From Mastigamoeba balamuthi (Eukaryota > Evosea > Mastigamoebida > Mastigamoebidae): DNA of 38,198 nt. Under the pieces are notes generated by a model. It searched no databases, was not told the DNA's origin, and was given only the letters and a program-made list of their open reading frames with translations. This document shows positions 33,701 through 38,198 of this stretch, piece after piece (positions within the stretch are counted from its first letter, which is position 1; every line of letters begins with the position of its first letter). Location: the NCBI GenBank assembly GCA_902651635.1, contig CACRSC010000004.1:575117-613314 (forward strand), written 5' to 3'. The position numbers were made by a program, and so were the translations under genes.

Positions 33701-34181
33701 CCTGCCAGCCAGCCATCACACAGCACCGCCGAATCCGGACCTGATGTCGGACTTCGTACACCTCAACTACCAGTGGTCCGCGCACACCGAGGCCGTGAAC
33801 TGCTTGAATATCCTCCCGGATGTTCCAGCCATCCTGTCCGGGTCCCACGACAGGCGCGTCAGGGCGTGGGGACTTACGGGAACGTATCACGGCACGCTGC
33901 GGCAGAGCCCAGAGGGTGGGCGGTGGTCTCTCCCTATCGACATGGAGGCCAGGGAGGCAGCAGACACCTCCCAAGTCTCCAAAGTCCTGCATGACCTGAA
34001 GGAGGCTGTAGACGTTCCACCAAGCGATGCCGATGTCGGATCCATCTCCTGGGTCGCCAAGGGGAAGATGGGGGCGTCCTTCATCAACCCCAACCTGAGG
34101 AGCCAGATCGGAGCCGCCCAAGTCGAACGACAAGCCTCACTCCTCCCGCTCATCCCGGGGTCAAGGCAGATGCACATTTGA
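30787..34181 (+). CDS. EF-hand and WD40-repeat protein, WDR49/WDR64-like
   Basis: Twelve exons: 30787-30843, 30912-31068, 31149-31355, 31407-31495, 31555-31753, 31800-31999, 32042-32412, 32459-32581, 32628-32865, 32908-33086, 33143-33305, 33351-34181, giving 937 residues. After a disordered N-terminus (PRTPYVSPRTPRD) comes an EF-hand pair. The second loop, DINGDEKMSWEE, keeps Asp, Asn, Asp and the final Glu. WD40 units then run to the end: NTILIWD, TRIYLWDLTTG, RDVFVWN, FKLWDIRTFDCVQTF, DVKIWDATTG, RVVRLWDFDT and RRVRAWGLTG, enough for two propellers. The DYHKPGIPWLSDNRP segment between the repeats is typical of the WDR49/WDR64/EFCAB8 group, which is linked to motile cilia in animals. Introns are 42-80 nt and two have clear branch sites (ACTAAC, TCTAAT). 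If the group role holds, the organism builds a flagellum; that is inference. Confidence 0.85.
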
Positions 34182-34476
34182 CTTCATAATCGAAATACAG
34201 TACCCACACAAGCACTTATCTCACGCGGCTTGAGGCTCGTCAGTCCGGCTGAAGCCCTCATTTTCGTGAGCCAATTGAACAGTGACAGGCATCGCCCTGC
34301 CCCTCTGTCACCAACATGCGCGCAATTGACGAGGGAGCACTCACAACTGATCCACATTTTGGCACGCCTCTCGGGCACAATCGAAGAATCTTCTGCTTCT
34401 CGGAACAAAAAGAGCCGAAGCTTCGGTGTTCTTCGCCAACCAAAAAGAAAAATCGCCCGATCTCTCAGTGCTGCCC
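34182..34476. promoter_or_regulatory. Promoter region of the type II glycosyltransferase gene
   Basis: 295 bp between same-strand genes. Two CAATTGA words (34272 and 34322) occur, plus a perfect 12-bp palindrome CCGAAGCTTCGG at 34415-34426 that lies about 50 bp before the start codon between flanking GAACA and TGTTC. No TATA box is seen. Confidence 0.35.
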
Positions 34477-35687
34477 ATGGGACGCAAGCCGTCACGCTCT
34501 CTCCTCGCCCGCGCCTCGATCGCGATGTGCTGCGTGCTCGTGCTCGTCTCGTGCCCGCTGCTCCACCACCGCCTCGCCGCGCGGAGCGAGCCACGTGCGA
34601 GCTCCTTTTCTGCTGCGTCGTCACCTAACTGGCTCGGCCCGCCACAGGGCTCGTTGTTCTCGGGCTCATGACCAACGACAGGCCGACGGGGATGTACCTC
34701 TCGGTCATAGAGTCGCTCAGGGCGGCGACCGCGAACACGTCGGCTGGCAGATTCCTCCACGTGGCGCTGTGCACTCCCAACGTCAGCGCCGCAGCCCGCG
34801 CGGTCATCGAGCACGCGGGCGTCGCCGTCGTGGACATACCGCCCCCGCCAGGCCACCACAACTTCAGGCCGCTGCTCCCCCGACAGGGTCACGCACCTGA
34901 GCAAGCTCCAGATCTGGAGGACGCCGCCGGTCCTGGAGGGCCGCACGGTGCTGTACACGGACACGGACGTCACGTTCCTGCGCGACCCCTCGTTCCTGTT
35001 CTACCTGCCCGGGGACTTCTACGCCGGACGGGACGACTGGGCGAGCTGCACGGAGATGGCCGTCAACCAGGTGCGGGGCGCCGCGACCACGCACCGTGCG
35101 GGGAGCTGACCACTCCGCGCCTCAGACTAACAGCGGGTTCCTGGTGTTCCTTGGCCGAACGTGACGCACTACACCGGCCTGCTTGCCACGATGGACGCCA
35201 TGAACGAGACCTTCAACGGCGACCAGCAGGTCATAGCCAAGGCACGCCGTCAGGCTGGCCCCTTCCCCCTCACTGCTGCCTCTGAGCTCTCGTGGTTGCC
35301 AGTACTTCGGGACTGTCTTCCCGAACATCTCGGCTCACCTGCTGTCGGGGACCGTCGTCAGCATGGCGTTCATGATGGATGTCTGCCCGCTGGCGTACGG
35401 CGGCTACGAGAACCTCACGGCCGTGCACCACGCGTCCGGGTGGGGCGGCTTCTGCACGAACAGGACAGAGGACGACTGCGGCAACGCCACTTGGTGCCAC
35501 CTGAACGTCCTGCGCAACAGGCACTACGTGGCAGCCCTCGAGCGCCTCGGCGAGGGCAGCGCGTTGGGCGCGCGCAGAGAGGACGTCTGGAGACTGCTGA
35601 CGGCGTACGGACGAGCTGCAGTGCCAGGGAGCCCGAGAGGCCATCAACAGCCTCATGGACAGAACGAAGCACTTCCTGGATGGTTAG
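34477..35687 (+). CDS. Type II membrane GT-A glycosyltransferase, reading frame interrupted
   Basis: Product of about 350 residues if the frame is followed by eye. Exon 1 (34477-34594) encodes a short basic N-terminus and a signal-anchor (IAMCCVLVLVSCPLL). After a 53-nt intron come a Rossmann-like block (LHVALCTPNVSAAAR, VAVVDIPP), VTHLSKLQIWRTP, the metal-binding GRTVLYTDTDVTFLRDPSF, TNSGFLVFL, NVTHYTGLLATM and GDQQVIAK, then YFGTVFPNISAHLLSG and a Cys-rich end (NRTEDDCGNATWC). Several Asn-X-Ser/Thr sites agree with a luminal domain. Three places break the frame: 34868-34887 (a 19-nt GC-AG intron would be needed, or one extra base near CCCCC/GGG), about 35148 (one base short before GGCCGAACG), and about 35610. 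Intron 35242-35302 seems to have a GC donor. Consensus error or a young pseudogene are both possible. The sugar and acceptor are unknown. Confidence 0.6.
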
Positions 35688-35869
35688 TCCAGGGTACCGG
35701 AACTCGGCCGAACTCGAAATGTGTTTATACCCCCAGATCCCCAATAGCGACGACGGGCCAGCCACCGGTCTGATTCCAAAACAGACAGACCTTTTTTCGG
35801 CTCCGTTCTTCGTTCTGGCAGATAATATCTGCATATCTTGAACGAGAAACTAAATTGCGGAGGAGCCAC
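35688..35869. other. Gap before the DCAF5-like gene
   Basis: 182 bp. It contains a direct repeat GAACTCG at 35700 and 35710. An inverted pair GGTCTG (35767) and CAGACC (35786) is followed by TTTTTT, a hairpin plus T-run that may mark the glycosyltransferase 3' end. Confidence 0.3.
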
Positions 35870-37951
35870 ATGGACACCCTCTTGCGCCAGCGGGAGCTCA
35901 CAGGCCGCGGCAGACCCTCGCGTCTCGCCGCGCACATGATGGACACGCGCCAGTTCCGCAACGTCCTGTGCGGCGCACCCGCACCCTCGCGCACGCCCCG
36001 CTGAGCTCAGTGGGCCCCACCCCCCCCCCGCCGGCAACGCAGGACTCTGACGGGCCACTGCGGCTGCGTCAACACCGTCAGCTTCGCCAACGCCGGCGCC
36101 CCGCTCATCTGCAGCGGCTCCGACGACAGGAGGGTCCTCGTGTGGCCCGTGCGCACGCAAACTGGGCCGGGGGGGGGGCCTCTGCATTTCCTACCCCCAC
36201 ACACGCTTTACGGCTTTCAACGTTTCGTCTTCGAAGGGGCACATCAATTGATTGCCCTATTCTTGTCGTCGTTCGATGCGGTACACTCGCGCGTTATCTC
36301 TTCCTGCTCCACACGAATAGGTGGGGTCTTCTGCGTGTTCTGGTTCCCTCCCGGACAGAGTAGCAGCTGCGCGCTCCTCGGTACAAGCACTCACGCTCTT
36401 GGCGCGCTGGACGGCAGCTGCTCGGAGGGCTGCAGACCGGGGGCAAGGCGCCCAGGCCTGTTGGCGAGCTGCGCGGGCACTTCTCGAACATCTTCCACGC
36501 CGTGTTCGACTCGAACAACGAGCACATCGTGTCGTGCGGCAACGACACGCTCGTCAACCGCTACGACCTCAACGGCCCCAGGAGTATGGCCTCCGTGCCC
36601 CCTCCTCCCACCTCGGCGAGCACCAGTCCACACTGAGGACTTGCCCTCCCTGTGCAGCGCCCCAGACGTCGATCGACTGGCACTCGGGCCCCGTCTACAA
36701 GGTCTCCGTGTGCCCCAGCAACGACTGCCTGTTCTTCTCCGCGAGGTTTCTCATTGACCTTCCCTCCAACGATGTCGAAGCGCGTATTGCAGCACAGCAC
36801 ACTGACCAGGGGGAGTACAGCGAGGACCAGACCGTGGCGCTGTGGGACGCGAGGACCGACTGCACGTCTCCCGTCTCGGGCATCTTCAGCCGCACGGCTT
36901 TCAACGCCGTCGAGTGGAACCCCGCCTACCCGGAGCTGTTCTCCACAGCCAGCGGCGGCTTTGGGGCGCAGCTGTGGGACACGAGGGCCCTGGCCACGCA
37001 GGACGAGAGGGGGCACAAAGTGAGCGTGCCGCTGGTGAACTACGAGCACTTCGGGCTCCGCACCGCGTTTGGCGCTGCGTGGGACAGAATAGGGAGGACT
37101 CTGGGTGCGCCTGCTCTGCACCGCACTGGCCGCAGCCCTCACAGTGCCCGTGGCGGACAGTTGTGACCCTCAAGATGGCCTACCCGGTGCTGCACCGCAT
37201 CGACAGCCCGCTCCCCGCGTGCGTCTTCCAGGACGACGGCTACGAGAACAGCTGCACGTTCAAGGCCGCCGCCTTCGCAGGCCCGGGGGACGACTACGTG
37301 GTGGGCGGGAGCGACGACTGGGGCATCTACATGTGGAAGCTGCCCGCGGAGGAGGACATGGACGGGTTCTCTCCGAGCGAGCCTCCCCGGCGCGAGAACG
37401 TCCGCACGAGGGTGGACAGCCTCCTGAGCTCGGCCCTGGTGTGCTCGCCGGCCGTGGGCTTCCAGAAGAGCAGGTCGATCGTCAACAGCGTCCGCTCGCA
37501 CCCGGCACTGCCCGTCATCGTGTCCAGCGGCGTCGAGAAAGTCGTGCGAGTGTGGAGCTGCGGCGCGCTCGTCGACCAGGACCAGCAGCCCTCGGTGATA
37601 AGCAGGCGGCAGGTCCGCGAGCCCACGAGGGCGGACAGGATCAGGGCGCTGGGCATCGAGCTCGAGGGGGAGGCCGAGGGCGAGGGCGAGGGCGAGGGCG
37701 AGGGAAGCGGGGCTGCCGGCAACGGCGACGACACTGCCGAGTCCCCGCAGACGCTCTCGATGTTCGACTACCTCCGGTCGGGCCCCAACGTCTCCGACAT
37801 CCTGGGGTTTCACGTCGAGGAGGTGGCGCTGTCGGACCTGTCGGACGACGGGTCAGACAACTCCCAGATGGAGACGGACTCGAGCTCGGTCGCAAGCTCC
37901 GATTCGAGTGATTCCGACTCGCCCGGGCAGACGCCGCTCGAGGATAACTGA
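35870..37951 (+). CDS. DCAF5-like WD40 protein (predicted CUL4-DDB1 substrate receptor)
   Basis: Six exons: 35870-35967, 36043-36148, 36418-36583, 36658-36745, 36821-37104 and 37161-37951, giving 510 residues. Introns of 75, 269, 74, 75 and 56 nt all keep frame; three begin GTGCG. WD40 units in order: LTGHCGCVNTVSFA with SDDRRVLVWP; LRGHFSNIFHAVFDSNNEH; HSGPVYKVSVCPSND with SEDQTVALWDAR; AFNAVEWNPAYPELF. Next comes the block most diagnostic for DCAF5: DDGYENSCTFKAAAFAG, GSDDWGIYMWKLPAEE, then SRSIVNSVRSHPALPV and SSGVEKVVRVWS. WDAR and the related dipeptides could be WDXR boxes for DDB1 docking. The tail is low complexity: an EGEGEG run around residue 425, then Ser/Asp-rich segments. Animal DCAF5 is longer C-terminally. 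A ubiquitin-ligase role is by family inference. Confidence 0.85.
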
Positions 37952-38198
37952 ATAGAATACTGTTCATATTGCTCCCACAAGACCTTGCGCTCTCAAGTGC
38001 GAACACACAGAGCATTCTACGAGCGAGGGAGCAAAAACCAGGTGAATGAGGACAGAACCGAGTTGCCATTGTTGTGATTGCATTCGGTCTCTCTTGGCCA
38101 CTCGCCCCGCACGCTCACCGGGGGACGAGTGTTGCCCAGGCACCACCGCGGGGAGGTGTGAGACCACGGTGCCCAAAAAAAAAAACACGCCGCACGGG
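37952..38198. other. 3' flank of the DCAF5-like gene to the window end
   Basis: About 250 bp without a recognisable gene. AATAGAATA at 37951-37959, directly after the stop codon, could act as a weak polyadenylation signal. An A tract at 38175-38187 lies near the edge. Confidence 0.3.

Noticed and set aside
34648-34886. Long intron with a GTGCAC donor removing the Rossmann-like block of the second glycosyltransferase
   Set aside because: It would fix the frame but discards a segment (LHVALCTPNVSAAAR, VAVVDIPP) that reads as a conserved fold, so a local indel is likelier.
1-38198. CRISPR arrays, tRNA genes, rRNA
   Set aside because: No regularly spaced repeats, no clear A/B box pairs and no rRNA-like stretches found.

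Overview
The window is nuclear DNA from a unicellular eukaryote with a compact, very GC-rich and CpG-rich genome. Sixteen protein genes can be modelled. Most contain short spliceosomal introns, typically 42-80 nt, often with a CTAAC/CTAAT-like branch site. Many 5' splice sites read GTGCGC instead of GTAAGT, and a few introns look like GC-AG. The gene set (clathrin heavy chain, ALG6, an EP400/Eaf1-type chromatin scaffold, a DGAP1-type IQGAP-related protein lacking CH and IQ domains, a WDR49-like EF-hand/WD40 protein, a DCAF5-like protein) excludes bacteria. It hints at an amoebozoan-like or other free-living protist with a flagellum somewhere in its life cycle, but this assignment is inference.

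Layout, left to right. A DUF4139 protein (+, 16-1737) converges on ALG6 (-, 3949-1785). ALG6 shares a 116-bp divergent promoter with a PTTG1IP-like membrane protein (+, 4066-4939). Next comes about 2.3 kb (roughly 5250-7600) of AT-rich, CpG-poor DNA that does not resemble the rest and looks vertebrate, so an assembly chimera or contamination is likely. Then follow a membrane/coiled-coil protein (-, 9004-7906), a doubtful small gene (+, 9056-9435), a secreted GT-A-like glycosyltransferase (-, 10538-9538), and a divergent pair of a small coiled-coil protein (-, 11157-10690) and a RING-like protein (+, 11236-11865). An MFSD6-like transporter (-, 13499-11957) is divergent from the EP400/Eaf1-like gene (+, 13961-18463). 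A DGAP1-like RasGAP-domain protein (+, 19121-22300) and an unknown gene (+, 22926-24121) come next. Clathrin heavy chain (-, 30452-24642) is divergent from the EF-hand/WD40 gene (+, 30787-34181). The window ends with a type II glycosyltransferase whose frame is broken (+, 34477-35687) and the DCAF5-like gene (+, 35870-37951).

There is no operon logic. Divergent pairs with short shared promoters recur. Several products act in the secretory and endomembrane system (ALG6, two glycosyltransferases, PTTG1IP-like, clathrin), and two act in chromatin or ubiquitin pathways (EP400-like, DCAF5-like).

The most interesting biology is the EP400/Eaf1-like protein. It keeps HSA, a full-length Snf2-like core and SANT in the EP400 order, but the Walker A lysine, the DEAH box and the motif VI arginines all appear lost. 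It may be a pseudo-ATPase intermediate between EP400 (active ATPase) and Eaf1 (no ATPase). Exon boundaries throughout were placed by eye from splice sites and reading-frame continuity, without transcript data.
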